NCBI GenBank assembly: GCA_019915135.1
Contig: JAHLMK010000009.1
Span: forward strand, 1,674,001 to 1,738,000
Origin: Strobilurus pachycystidiatus
Lineage: Eukaryota > Basidiomycota > Agaricomycetes > Agaricales > Physalacriaceae
Reading direction: 5' to 3'
DNA: 64,000 nt
A model generated the notes under the pieces. It was not told where the DNA came from, did no database searches, and saw only the letters and a list, made by a program, of their open reading frames with translations. A program made the translations under genes and the position numbers. This document shows positions 22,646 through 34,859 of the stretch, in pieces; position 1 is the stretch's first letter; the number at the start of each line of letters is the position of its first letter.

Positions 22646-25265
22646 TCAGTCCGTTTCAGACTCAGCGGCAGGCGGGGCCTGAGCCTTGTACATTTCCGCA
22701 TAAGCCTCGTCACACACCATGAGCTCCTCATGTGTCCCGCGTTGCACGATTCTTCCTTCATCCATGTGTCTGAGAATGTAAAGTCAGGCACTTCCGGTTG
22801 TCAACAAACATAGAGTGAAATGAAGACGTACAGAATGAGGTCGGCACGATGAACGAGAGGCACGAGCGTGTGCGTCACCACGATCATGGTCTTGTTGAAG
22901 TCGATGAGCCTCTCGCAGATGCGAGAAGCGGTGGGTGGGTCCAATGCAGAGAGGCCTTCATCAATCAGTATGAGACCACAGGCGTCCGGTGCGGCGAGGA
23001 TCTTTGCAAACATGCGGGCACTGGCATGTGGTCAACAGATGAATGAATGGATTGTGTGGAAAGGTACTCACACGAGCAGACGCTGGAGCTCTCCTCCAGA
23101 AAGGTTAGTGGGCTTCCGATTTGGGTGCTCCTTATCGCGAATCTCGACAACAGCAGAGGAAAGCGGGACGGTCGAGTACCCGGAGTTGAATGTGTACTCG
23201 AAGTTAGTGTCCGGAGTGTACAGCTCGTCGTCTTTGCCGTCCAGGAGCTTGACCGATTCGCTCATCTCCTTTGCTTCGTTGAGGATGTACGCCTGATGAC
23301 CACCGAGATGGGGATCCACGCCAGTGAGAAGGTTGTCTCGATACGATATCGGGTAGAGATCATCCTTCTGGGAGAGAACCGCTATCGAATTCCTGAGCTG
23401 CGTCCAGTCGTAGTTCTTGATGTCAGTGTCGTTGAGCTTGATTCGTCCATCAGTACAGTCCATCAGTCGCGCAATGAGGTTGAACAGAGTTGTTTTGCCG
23501 CATCCGTTCGCTCCGACAATGACGACGAGTTGACCGGGGGAGATGTTGAAAGACAAGCCTTCAAAGACTGTAGCCCTGTCGTCGTACGCAAATGAGACAT
23601 TCCTATAAAATCGATTAGGCCTAGGAGGGCAGCATTCTACGGTAACACGTACTCGAATGCAAGGCCGATTCCCTTCTCCGTCTTGACTTCCTTGACCTCG
23701 CCGTTTCTCATATTGGATCGAGGAGGAGAGCTGAGCAGATTGTAGAATCGCTTTGCGTCCTGGCAGAGAGACGCAAAGGACTCTAGACAGGTGACATCCT
23801 TCAACATCTCAATGTCCCGCATCAGGCTTATGTACCCGATCTGCATAACCGCCAAAGACGCCAGGATTACGAAATCGACGGGCGCAAAGGTAATGTACCA
23901 GATGCCATAGAGCGTCTAGGAGGATGATTAGTCTTATTCATAATGTGTTAACGACGGTTATTCGTACAGGACAGTAATCAAGGAAAATCCTCGTCACTTC
24001 CCAACGCCAAGGCGCAGGAGGATTGAGTGCCAAACGTTCCTCAGTCCACGGAGAGGTGCCGACCCTCTCAAGCTGTTGTGCGTACGCTGGTAATCATGAT
24101 CAGTCCACGGGATAGGTGGCTCGGAAAAGCGCCCGAACCTTCAGAGAGCTTTGCAAGTCCACCTGACTTCATCAACGATTCTCGGTACGCCTGAGGATGA
24201 AATATCATTTGATGCAGGCCTTGGAGTCGTGTGTATTCTGTATCGTTGGTCCAAAACACATACCCTTCACAGTTTCATGAGAGGTGAATACACTGTGTGA
24301 GACTTCGGTGCCCACCTGCTCCTCCGAAACGGGTCGAAGGGACTAAAAGTCCCAGCGTGGGGACTGCGAATCCCATGGAGACAATTGTCCATATCGGCAC
24401 GGATCCAGCACGATAAAGAAGGACGACCTGAACGAGTACTTGGAGGAAGACGCTGACAAGGGCGTTGACGTGGAGTACGAGATTCTGTATTATTTCCCAG
24501 CCACGGCTTCGTGTTGTGCTCAATTCAGATGGGCCGGCAACCATGCCACGACCTGAAGGATGTCAGTTGGTGAAGGTGTCTCTACGGGTTGACGGCTCAC
24601 TCAGGGAAGTCTCGAGGTCGAACGCCAGACTCACTGAAGAGACGCATTAAGATGGAACAACAGACGAAGGGATAAACAGACCTTCGGCCAACCTTGGAAA
24701 AAAGTGCTGCTTGAAGTGTGCATCCATGATGGCGCCCATCTCAAGGCTTGAACGTGTCGTTGTCAATGAAACACTGAGCGAATAGGATTGTGTGGCACTC
24801 ACATTTGCTTCCGTGCCACCGTCGATAGGACGCGGACAAGGAGCCACACGATGACGACACCTTTCAAGGTGCCTATGGCAGCTTCTCCGTCAAAGGACCC
24901 GTTGACCTTCCAAGATTTCACCTGAAAAGCGATTCAGCACAAGAAGACAATGTTGTCAAGTGTCGCACGATCTCTACTCCAATGTACGCGACCCAAATGC
25001 AGATGCTTGGCGCAAGGGCGAGCCACACCGACAGAGCCAGGTACAGAAGGAACGGACCAGTGGCAATCTTCATCACGTCGAGAAGGAGGCGTCCGGAATC
25101 TGGGCAAGTCTCGCGAATATCTGCGAAACACGACTGCAGTCTGTCGAACGACCAAGGCATGGGTGGCTCATAAACCACTTCGAAGCGGCCCAAGTTCTCT
25201 CGCTTCACACGAGACGCGGATGGTGGACGGCAAGGAGGAGAATCCATAAGAAGAGGCGGTTCCAT
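22646..25265 (-). CDS. Half-size ABC transporter (TMD-NBD), 700 aa
   Basis: Eleven exons join in one frame (2103 nt): 24969..25265, 24803..24921, 24682..24746, 24601..24633, 24316..24552, 24139..24264, 23968..24086, 23653..23915, 23072..23602, 22832..23020, 22646..22769. The N-terminal 390 residues contain several hydrophobic segments (FLLYLALSVWLALAPSICIW, VVIVWLLVRVLSTV, VFLQVLVQVVLLY). The C-terminal ATPase is complete: Walker A GANGCGKT, Q-loop VLSQKDD, signature LSGGE, Walker B LILIDEG with the catalytic Glu, and H-loop VVTHT. One TMD and one NBD imply that it works as a dimer. The insert between the Q-loop and the signature (about residues 510-580) is longer than in a typical NBD. Substrate and membrane are unknown; no targeting signal is clear. 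Exon 4 is only 33 nt. Confidence 0.88.
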
Positions 25266-25614
25266 GGAGAGTGGCGGCGATGATGATGGGGGTAGGATGA
25301 AATGTAAAAAGCTGTTAGTGGTGTCACAAGTGCCTTGACCTTTATAGCAACCCGGTCCTCCCCCTTCGAGTCAGAAAGACAACATCGAGCTCCCAACTAT
25401 TGTTCTACAGGCAGTGCAAGAAGGGGCGGGAAGGATCTGCGCGAACATCAAGGCCGCGAGAGAATTGAATGTAGAGCATCAGTTGCTTCGGCTGCAAAAG
25501 ATGTCGTTACAAGAAAGGCTTAACAGCACCGATGTATTGCGCCTCAATGTTTCTTACCAAAAGTGGCTGGTCGTCAGGCCGAAAGGGAACAAGGGAACAA
25601 AAAAACAGGATTAT

Positions 25615-25769
25615 TTTGTCCGGGCGCGCCGACTGTAAACGCAGTGAAGCTCTCCTGCTATGATGTCTTTGTCCGGGCGTGCCGACTGTAAACGCAGGGG
25701 GGCTCTCCTGCTATGGATTTTTTATCCGGGGGCGCCGACTGTAAACGCAGGGTGGCTCTCCTCCGGCGT
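25615..25769 (+). repeat. 53-bp tandem repeat, three copies
   Basis: Copies start at 25615, 25668 and 25721. Each contains TCCGGGCGCGCCGACTGTAA with small changes, then ACGCAG and GCTCTCCT. The third copy is truncated at its 3' end. The array lies about 350 bp upstream of the ABC transporter start codon. Confidence 0.85.
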
Positions 25770-27125
25770 GGCATAGCAGAGCTAGCATTATGACCCGTCT
25801 GTCCTCAATTCCAGTGCCTGTTCCCATGAATGGAAGGCATGCGCTTATGGAAGGAGGGCATATACAACGTGTGTGTTCATTGCCAGCTAACAGCATGACG
25901 TGTCGGGACGCTTCAACACACGTCAAGTCAGAATTTCGTCTTATCTCAACGGAGAGTACAAACTGGAAGGAAAGATTCTCTCCCCGCATCCCCACTCTTA
26001 AGAAGGTTAGGTCTGTTGTCCATTGAGGCGGGTCATCGAGGGCGCAAACACGAACAGAAGTGTTTGCCACTCGCGGGCGCTTCAAGTCAATTCCACGGTG
26101 TATATTGAGTCGGAATGGTGATTTCCCTCGCTAGCGTTACTCACAGTGCGACAGAGGCGCGTTCTCAGAGCGTCGAGAATGGAAGAAAGGCATGTTGCAT
26201 TTTACGGCATCTTCCGTCAGGGCGTTTCGGAACCAGTAGGCCCCTTTCATATGACCCTGTTTGTGGGTCCAGGTTACCTTGTGGCTCGTAGTTTCCATTC
26301 TGGATTCATTCTGAATAATTCACCTTTGCTGTTTCAGGGAATGAAGTACAGACACACGCTACCATGGCATCTTACAATTCCCTCATTTACCGATCGGCCG
26401 GGCAGCGGCAATGAGCCCGGTGGCGATGAGTCTCGCGCAGCTGTGCCGAATCTGCGGCAACGTCCAGTCGAGCAAGGCAAGAGCACCCGCGGACCATTTC
26501 TCTTCACCGTTTCCTCCCTTACGCACTACGCACATCTACACACGAATCACTTTCCGCGTCCAACCTGTGCCGACCTATGTTCTCATGCGCTCTGCGGTCG
26601 AGGCTGGATTGTCATCGAGTAGGCGGTTCAAGCGCGTGAACCACGCGCGTCGGTACCTCTTCGAGAAACAGGATGGACTGCGGACGATTCTTGGACACCG
26701 GCAGAGACGAGAATGCCGTAACGAATCTTGTCGGCTGCAGTGGCGGCGGCGGTGGGCCCATGGAGTTGCTCGAATAAAGAGCCATCGGATGTGGTACAGG
26801 ACATCGATGTGGAGAAGAAAACCTCGCCGGTGCTCAGACCGTGAGTTGGCTGATGATTGTATATGACAAAAAGCTACCCGTGTGACAGTCTGACTATAAG
26901 AAATAGGATCTGATCATATCTGTGATTAACTCTTTCCAGTGTTCTCGGCGCCTCGTGTCTTGTAGTCGAATTCACGATCTCTATCACATCCCTTCATTCG
27001 TGCAGCATCGCGCTGTCCGACACCTCGGCCCTATCCACTATGCGTCCTGCTTCTTGTTGGGAGGAGGAAATCTTGCGTCGACATTACCGCTCTCAAGGTC
27101 CTACTGACGGCTTCAACAGGAGATG
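25770..27125. other. Intergenic between the DUF6534 gene and the 53-bp repeat
   Basis: Contains a few unsupported open frames (for example 26411-26866, Arg-rich, no motif). Nothing I can name. Confidence 0.45.
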
Positions 27126-28547
27126 TCATGAAGGGGAAATACGACGCACCTCCAACTCCAGATCGACCACGGCAGTCGCCATCTCCTCTGTACGGGTCAC
27201 GTCCGAGGTTTGCTCCGTCATCGCTTTGAACCTCAGAGGAACACGCCGTCCCGGTTGCTCGCCGTCCATCCAAAATGTACTCTGGACTGTTACAACGTCT
27301 TGCCTCTTCTTGACTGGATCGCGGTAGTTCAGCGTCGCCACGAGGGCGTTTGAATACCTATTGCCAAGCGTAAGTCCCTGATATGCGTACTAACAGGTCG
27401 ACAGTGGCGTACAGTCGTCCTAGCATCAGGAAGAAGATGAAATGCACGTTGAACTTATGTGTCGTCAACCACAAGACGACCTCGACGATTGCCCAGATAC
27501 TAGTGATCGCGCCGGTTTCAACATTGAACCGAATCAGCCTGTTTATGAGCGTGGACGTTGCACGAAGGCCGGACGATGGGCGTCGTCGCGTCAGGATTGC
27601 AACCAGGGAGATAGTTATGAAGACATCGCAAGCTGCGCTTCCTGATAACCAGATCTAAGTATTCCGCGCATAAGCAATGTAAGACAAGTGAAAGATATGG
27701 TGCAACGTGACCCACCACAATTTCCGTCGAATAGTCAAAGAGATGGAAGAGTTGGTGTCCACGAAGGAAGAACTGTTTCACGCTTAGCGGAGATGAGGTG
27801 TATCAAAGCCCAGGAGCGACTTACCAAAATGGAGAAGTGGAAAACGACGAAGGTTTCCATGAGTATCAACTTTTCAAAGTCAAGCGTCACTCCGGCATAT
27901 GCGCGCTTGAACTCACCCCCATAATCACGAGGGGTAGCCATATCTTTTTCGTCAGACAATAGATCCGCCATGCATAGAAGGACTGTGCCATGGCACCCAC
28001 TGTAAGCCACGACGTGAGGTGGAATCTCGGAGGATGATGAAAGGAAACTCACTAACGCCAGACAACACTGGCAAAGGCTCCCAGCTCCAATCAATGACGA
28101 GGATAGAATTTGGGTCACCCCAACCCAAACCATACGAGTTCCAGGCAGCGATGTTGATAAAGATCGTGAATACAGTTTCGAGGAGGAATAAAAGCCACAC
28201 TGTTCAAGTTGCCGAGATTGGGTGATCAAATGGAGATGCGTACACGACGGATTCTAACCGAAAAGCCTCAATTGTATCCTGTCGCCTGGGAACTGATCGG
28301 AATACATGTCTGAGGGCGTGATAGCGTCAGCAAAGGCGGATGAGGAAGCGATGCAACGCACAGACTTGAACGACAAGCATGCCATAGAGGCAGGAGCTCC
28401 ACATGTAGCCAAGAACTATTGGACCAGTTCTGGGGGAGATACACAATGAGATGTCTGGTGTATTCGGGCGTATCGGCGGTTACGAGGGAGGTGGGGTACT
28501 CACAGTAAGGCGAGATTCTCAATACCATCGATATGCGCGGGTGCCAT
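27126..28547 (-). CDS. DUF6534-type seven-helix membrane protein, 325 aa
   Basis: Nine exons join in frame (978 nt): 28504..28547, 28362..28429, 28259..28309, 28053..28199, 27917..27999, 27825..27869, 27712..27772, 27395..27641, 27126..27357. The order of segments matches the basidiomycete DUF6534 family as I know it: LTGPIVLGYMWSSCLYGMLV (helix 1), VQVYMYSDQFPGDR, VWLLFLLETVFTIFINIAAW (helix 2), PVLSGVMGAMAQSFYAWRIY (helix 3), a less certain helix 4, GSAACDVFITISLVAILTRR (helix 5), LIRFNVETGAITSIWAIVE (helix 6), HFIFFLMLGRLYATVDLYSN (helix 7), then a cytosolic tail. Length is normal for the family, whose function is unknown. The small exons 6 and 7 (45 and 61 nt) are the least certain. Confidence 0.82.
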
Positions 28548-29835
28548 ATTTGCGAGGGCAACGTCTCGAAGGTGGCGGATGCACGGAAAGCAAATGGCCT
28601 GAATATATACATCTCCCGGTAAGCTTCATCACTGCCGTTCCAGGAAGACAGAAAGTGTAGGCGCTGAGTGAAGTGAATTGCTCTACCGGAGACAAGCTGA
28701 CCGGTGCAGCGCTAAAAATACGGCGCTTTCCATAGCTCTTGTGAGCGGCTCAAAGGCAGGGCAATGAAAGTGGCCCTTCGCGGCTAAACCAGGCAAGAAG
28801 AAGCGCTGGCACTCCTCGGCAAGAAGATGTTCATCTGAGTATCATTCCGCCTGCAAACGTCACAAAAGTAAGCGCCGTGAAATCATGGGCACCGAGGCTG
28901 GACGTCTTCCATGCAATGAATGTAAAGAGCGAGAAGCCTTTTCCGCAGTCGCCAGATGCCGACGTTGATGACTAAGCATCTGATGCGCCTCTTATCTCCG
29001 AACCACCACCGCGCGTTGTGCTCAGGGACTTCAATGGCGAATCTCTTGACAGCTCTGCAGCCGCGACACAACATCAATGCGATTAGAATCGAATTCCACG
29101 GGCAAAACTCCAGTCCGAAGGATGGGTGCACTCATGGCAGGAAGGAGCGATCTCGTTGGTGATGTCTGTGCGTGAGTAAGAACAAGCGCGATAGATCTCA
29201 GTAGCAACACTTGGTCCGTCTTTGATTGCATCTACGATTCTTCCTCTCAGCGTGTATGTGGTAACTGTTAGATACAAGCCTATTGCACCGGACTGGCGTG
29301 CCGTCGCCAGGGATCTCCCGAGCTTTGGCAGTGCTACCAGCCGGGGGCAGTCGTCTTCACCGCTTCAAACAGTCGCTTCTCGGAGACATTGACCAATAAA
29401 CTGTGGTCTCCGCCACATTCTTGTATTTGATATGGAGATTGCCAGAGTGTATACACGTGGAGGGAGAAGATGTGTCAAGGACTTAGAGTGTTTCGTCAAC
29501 CCTCAGAAGACGGGAGTCGTCTAAACTGGCTGCACATTTGCACATGATAATTCTTGTACGGGCTATGAGCTCGTGCTCTCTAGTGAGTGCGGTATGGACG
29601 TCGACCACTGCTGGGGTCTGTACCTCTCAGCCGGATACCGCTGATGCTGTTTTCCCTCTACAACTGTTGGAGATGAGGGTCTAGTTCAACTTTCGGCATC
29701 CCAAATTCGCTGTGAAGAGGACACCTCCTGACAGCTACCCCAAATCCTGCGTCCGACAATCCTTTGGGTGCGTGCCGTGTGTAGATCAATCGGATTGTTC
29801 AGGGAAACTTATATTATCCGTTACCGAAAGTCTAA

Positions 29836-29911
29836 ATAGCAGTGGTTCAATTGCAAGATAGCAGTGGTTCAATTGCAAGTAAATCGAACTCGATACCTAA
29901 ATCGAACTCGA
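29836..29911 (+). repeat. Two short tandem duplications
   Basis: A perfect 22-bp unit (ATAGCAGTGGTTCAATTGCA plus AG) occurs at 29836 and 29858, followed directly by TAAATCGAACTCGA at 29880 and 29898. Probably replication slippage. Confidence 0.85.
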
Positions 29912-31217
29912 ATATCTATGAATTCGGACTGATAAGCTTTGTGTACACACACGGATAATGTTCTACGTTTCGGAAAATATTGCAGACTTTCTGCCAGGCC
30001 TGCCAGAGTACTCTACAGCAGAATAGAAAGTGTGCAAGTGACACATAGAAAACGTGAGCTAGGAGACGAAATGTTCACCATCCGTACGACACAGAAGAAC
30101 CTTCACAAGAGACGGCAATTGGCGCTAACTCGGCGTGACGAAGTGAATACATCAATGGGGAGGAAGATGGGTGGACCAGCTCCGGACGGTCTGTACCGCC
30201 TCTACGGGACATACCAATGGTCAACCCTCAAGCTTTACAATGAACATGCGACATACCGTAACATTCACCAGAGTAGGGTAATTATCAGGCATGCACTCGT
30301 AGCCTAAAGTAATTGAGCACGTCTATCAGGTCCACAGAGCATCAAGACACACTTTGAGATTCTCATGACAGCAAATCGCGATTGATCTGACGTTCTAATG
30401 CCCGACCATCGTGATCGGAAGGCTCGGATACCGGAGATTTTGCGCATAGATAGAACTAATCGACCTCGCCTTCTGATTGCGTGGCTCGTGTCGCGAAATT
30501 AGACAGTCTATTTCTGATGAATGCGGTAAGTGCTGTTGATTTGATTGTGAAGAAGTGCATCCGCTGACAATCAGGTGTGCGGTTTTAAAGTACATCGCGC
30601 TTTTCATCAGTTGATCAAATCTTACAGCGACGGCGCACTACTTCATGGCCGCTGAATGTCATCGAAGAACATGCTTTAATTTTTTTCTCTGAGTACAAAT
30701 CCAGTGAATGATAGCGTCATTCAACGACAAGGCCCCGTAGGACGAGCATGTTTTCTGACTCGGGAAAAGCCGCGTAGATGTGATCTCCCTTTATTGGGAC
30801 CACCAGACGGAAGATACTTTCTTCCTTCCTGCAAGGCCAGACAGATAGCGACGGCTATTGTCACTATAAAGAGACCCTCCTCTAAATTTGCCCTTTTGAG
30901 TGACGATGGTCAGTGTGCAGTGACGGACACTGACGGTAAGACCGGGCATGTGGCTACAGTATGATGCACGGGCTCGACCCGGCAAGGCTACGAAGCACAA
31001 GCAGAACAAGTCTGAAAGAGCGCCGTCTACTTGTCGTCAACACGGCACAGAAGTGTTAAGCTTTACACCTTAAGATTCAAGAACCAGGAGCTACTCACCA
31101 CCCGATCCCCATTCATAACTTGACAGCCTAGGATTTCCCTTACTCGAGGGCAAGATCACGGAATGCCGAGAATGAAGCCTATACAAGAGTAAGTTGGTGG
31201 ACGGGACGACAGCAGCA

Positions 31218-31223
31218 TATAAG
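31218..31223 (+). promoter_or_regulatory. Possible TATA box
   Basis: TATAAG, 50 bp upstream of the ATG at 31268. Supported by position only. Confidence 0.3.
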
Positions 31224-31267
31224 AGGATTGAGGGTGTGGAAGATGAGCAACTTCCACATTTCAGCCA

Positions 31268-31910
31268 ATGCCAAGTTTTGTAGACTTCACGCTCCTCAGT
31301 ATCACCCTTTCTCCGGGGTCAGTCCCGTTCATCGCCTTCATCGTTACCCTTGCACTCTCGGTATTTTATGTTGGCACTCTCGCAGCTCTTCTACGCCTGG
31401 TCCTCATCAGTAGGAGCTTGCACCACCTCGATCGTACTGCCCGAGACTTGGAGGTTGGTTCAAGGATCAACGTCAATTTGCTATGCACGCTTCAAGAGTA
31501 AGTGTCCCTGTTACACATAATGGAGATCAGCTGAGCGGAAATCCAGGTGTCACAATCGCTATCATACCGTGATACAGATCGCCCCCCATCTCTCCGCTAT
31601 TCAGGCGAGGAGAGCGCCACTGAAAACTCTAATCCGGGCACTTCTCTCCGTGATCTACCGCTACCATGACATTTCGCACTTATGGAGGGACGACGAGTCG
31701 CTCTGTGAGGCCTGGGCGGTCAGTCTCCGTTGAATCACACTCGCTGATCGCTGACGATGCCTGAACATTCTGCAGGATGCCGCTAATCTTGGAAGCGCAG
31801 GGGACACTGAATGTAATGCCTCTGAGGGCTCGCCGGAGAATTCGCATCCCGAATTCCAAATCGAGATTGATCTTGCCAGTGGTGGGGACTCGCCGCTATT
31901 TCCCAGTTGA
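31268..31910 (+). CDS. Small single-pass membrane protein, 178 aa
   Basis: Not recognised. Three exons join in frame: 31268..31497, 31547..31718 and 31776..31910, with 49- and 57-nt introns (537 nt). The ATG at 31268 was chosen because it gives the continuous frame. A hydrophobic segment at about residues 18-46 (SVPFIAFIVTLALSVFYVGT, then LAALLRLVLI) is followed by a basic helical stretch and a middle region rich in H, R and L (IQIAPHLSAIQARRAPLKTL). The C-terminal 45 residues are acidic and Ser/Gly-rich (DTECNASEGSPENS). Overall plan (membrane anchor plus charged tail) resembles the small proteins at 1..643 and 37439..38135, but I see no sequence similarity to them. Likely a lineage-restricted gene. 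Confidence 0.55.
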
Positions 31911-32222
31911 TTCAACCCTCACCTACGTCCGCAGGTGACGTAAATTAAGGACTCTCGCTTGTTGATTCGTGGCCAGAGTTTCACTGTCCAGTATCTTATC
32001 CGTAGAGCATCACCTCGAAGTCGATTATTTCATTTCCTAATTCGTACACACCAGAGTGAAGTAACACGCACATGAGCATGAGGGCCAAGGCTTTCTCTTG
32101 GAGGCATGCGAGATCCCGATTGCTGTCCTTGAAATTCACTGAGAAAATAGACTTTGACTAGACTGACACGTACCTAGCCCTTGACTGTTATTACCGCATG
32201 TCCGTGGACCGTCATTGAAGCC

Positions 32223-32601
32223 TCAGTTGGAGCAGATTGCCCGGATTGACAATGCTACAGCGAGCGTTTCACAAACGGGGGTGCGTCGTGATAGACACTC
32301 TGTATTCTTAGAGTAGACGGGTTTCATCCACTTGGGGAGACCAAGCGCGAAGATGACAGGACATGTCATACACTCATACAGGTGGACGTAGATGAAAAAT
32401 ACTATGAACGCTGTACAAACTAGCATACGCGAATTCCTAGCTACCGTAACAGTGTCACCCAGCATAGGGAGCACCGCAATGATGTTTGCCACAAGTGGCA
32501 CCTGTTGAAGGGCGAGATGTACGAAACGGACTCACCACGTAAGAACTTAGCGCCGCCACCGCAACTGCTGCGACAAGACAATAGGTGTGAGGGTCTATCA
32601 T
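32223..32601 (-). CDS. Putative small membrane protein, 114 aa
   Basis: Not recognised. Two segments, 32536..32601 and 32223..32501, can be joined by a 34-nt GT-AG intron, short for this genome, in phase 0. The product starts MIDPHTYCLVAAVAVAALSS and has two hydrophobic segments at about residues 7-30 and 46-66 (MLVCTAFIVFFIYVHLYECM), then a polar tail. The very short intron and lack of any motif make this doubtful; it may be a fragment of a larger membrane protein. Confidence 0.3.
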
Positions 32602-33718
32602 GTCCGAACCTACAGAGAGCACCAGGACATTAGTCGACTGAAAGCTTAGTTGAGCCAAAGACGTGGAATCAAGCCGGAGCGACGCACAAGCCGGACCTGA
32701 GCCTATGATCTAGGAAGCGAGGCGTCGTAGCAGGTTTGCATTGACCAATGGCTTGCGGAAGACAAGTGGCGGAACTGGGCTCTAGCGGTGTGGGGGTGAT
32801 GATGGATTCGTCGGTTCTGCTGTAGGGGCTCTAAGCGGTGTGGGGGACTCACATAGCCCTATCTTTCCATCTGCCTTGCTCGAGTAAGAAGAAATCACCT
32901 TAAATGGACCTCACGATGTCGATGGACTGTGGCGGCCGTTTATCTACAGCGCTCTAACGTTGGCGACATGACTGTTGCGAAAAAAGGCGGAAAAGCTTTG
33001 TCAGCGCCGGAAGGCGGCTCTTGCGGCACTCAAAACGTCTCCTCCGTGTTAACTCCGTGTCAATTGGGTTGACATAAGTCCAAGGAAAGAGCTTTCCCCA
33101 GTCCCCAGCGTTCCGCCTCATGCATACCGTACCTCAGGCTGGGATATCGATGCCAAACCGATGGACGTTGCTAGTACGACGCTTGTTGTTGCGACTGCCA
33201 GTGGTCGCGGTCGAAAAGAAGAAAGACAACACTGAGTCAGCAGTCAATATGGGCAGCGAGTCCAGGCTTCGTTGATGTCCAAAGTGCATAGCGTGGTCTA
33301 TCCACTAAGTAGGCTCATCCAATTTTGTCAGCAAAGGCGGGCAAACAACTTCCACGCAATGATATGTGATAATGATACGCGGCACGGTCTCAGACCTTTG
33401 AAAGAGTCTCCTCTATTACGCTCACTATTAGCTCTTAAAGACGCCTTGACAAGGACATGTCACATCCACGCGGCGCTAGGTACAGTATGCGTTAGCGACG
33501 AGCGTACGCGCGGGTAGGGATCTCGGAGACGGAACCGTAGATGTTTTCAAATCACTAAGCGACCCAGGACGCGATTATTCAAACTTGACGCGAGCAATTT
33601 GTGACAATTTGTCGAAGAAGGGCGCGATGCATGTGAAAAGCATGGCACGTGTATGTGACCAGGTAGTGACACAGACAACCCTGTTGTCCGCCTTTCTCTC
33701 GCACCACCACTACGAAAA
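32602..33718. other. Intergenic
   Basis: 1.1 kb upstream of the DUF7137-like gene. It contains a local duplication of GCGGTGTGGGGGT-like sequence (about 32787 and 32835) and no coding signal. Confidence 0.45.
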
Positions 33719-34396
33719 ATGTCGTCGAACAGCCAGTCGCAGGCGCAGTCGGTCTCCCAGTCTCCGAGCAGCTCGAGCAGCTCTACGCTCTCGATACCAC
33801 AAACCGCCGCCGCGGGCGGCATCTCCATGACCGAGCCCGCCACCACAGTGACGTCCTTCTACAAAATCGCGCCCTCGCAGATGATCACCTTCGGCTGGAA
33901 CATGACCAGCGTCATCGCCTCCCCGACGCATTTGACGGTCTCGGCCAAGTGCGACAACGGGAACACGTACCCCGTGGGCCCGACAGACGGCATCATCGCC
34001 GGGGATGCGACGAATGTGGTGTGGGATGTGTATTCGTGGCAGACGGCCCATCCTGCTACGCCGCTGCCACCGGGTCAGTGCACGTTGCTGGTCTGCGACG
34101 AGCGGGGGTTTGGTGCGAACAGGCTGGGAGGCTACATGAATCCGAACAGCCAGTTGACGTTTGCGCTCTATACGCCTGCAGGCTATACAGGGCTGAGCTC
34201 TGGTGAGTGGCGAATCCTTGTCCAGATGGTGTTGGCCTGATCATGATTATCCTCCACAGGATGGGAGTGCACCATATGCAACGGTGGGCTTAGCAGTTAC
34301 ATCGCCCAGCCGACCATCATTACCATCCTCGCTACCTTCATCGTTGTCTTCCTCTCTGGCTTCCAGCTATTGCGCAATGCCGCGAGGGCGCTCTAG
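33719..34396 (+). CDS. DUF7137-like membrane-anchored protein, 206 aa
   Basis: Two exons, 33719..34202 and 34260..34396, joined by a 57-nt GT-AG intron (621 nt). A Ser/Gln-rich N-terminus (residues 1-40) is followed by a beta-rich domain with SFYKIAPSQMITFGWNMTS, NTYPVGP, NVVWDVYSW, QCTLLVCDERG, LTFALYTPAGY and WECTICNGG. One transmembrane helix near the C-terminus (TIITILATFIVVFLSGFQLL) ends the protein. This order matches fungal DUF7137 proteins as I recall them; their function is not established, and the domain probably faces the ER lumen or cell surface. No signal peptide is encoded at this start, so a short upstream exon may be missing. Confidence 0.7.
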
Positions 34397-34859
34397 GTGC
34401 GTTGCCATCGCCGTCTCCTTCCCTCGCCGGCCTAATTTGGACGGCTCCAGGCTCGGACCGGTCTTCGGGTTTTATGGACCTTTTTTCTGCTATTATTACG
34501 AACGGATATTCACGGACATCTCGCGCCCACCCACCTACCTTTCCCCTCACGTTGCATCCATAGCTTTCGCATACAGTACCTTGGACTTTCGTCACGATAA
34601 TTATACTATTTCTTGCTAGACCAGTGCTAGACATTCTTCCCCTTTCGTCAAGACTACTGTGGGTTCCTCAGTAACGCCGGGCGAGGAAGACCGCTACCAA
34701 GACGACGAGCACCATGCCCCGCGCCTATCAACATCCGATGCGGTCCATCTCCATTGTCATTCCTGCGTTAACTGCGGACTTTCTGTTTCGGGGAGGCGAG
34801 GGCCAGGGCGTGGGGCGGTAAACTTGAACGACGCTAATATACGGCACGTCGAATACACT
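34397..34859. other. 3' flank, no gene
   Basis: Downstream of the DUF7137-like gene; nothing recognisable until the degenerate repeats begin. Confidence 0.4.

Larger units (their letters stand above)
28548..31267. other. 2.7-kb region without a supportable gene
   Basis: On the minus strand, 28650-29280 contains hydrophobic pieces (NSILIALMLCRGCRAVKR; FSLFTFIAWKTSSLGAHDF) that may be the relic of another seven-helix protein, but frames are broken and I could not build exons. The rest shows only short frames and small repeats. Confidence 0.4.

Noticed and set aside
26411..26866. Arg-rich plus-strand frame of 151 codons
   Set aside because: No domain, no splice partners and an amino-acid composition typical of a shadow or random GC-rich frame.
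29939..30307. Plus-strand frame of 122 codons
   Set aside because: Composition is not protein-like and no homologous motif is recognisable; located in a repeat-bearing intergenic region.
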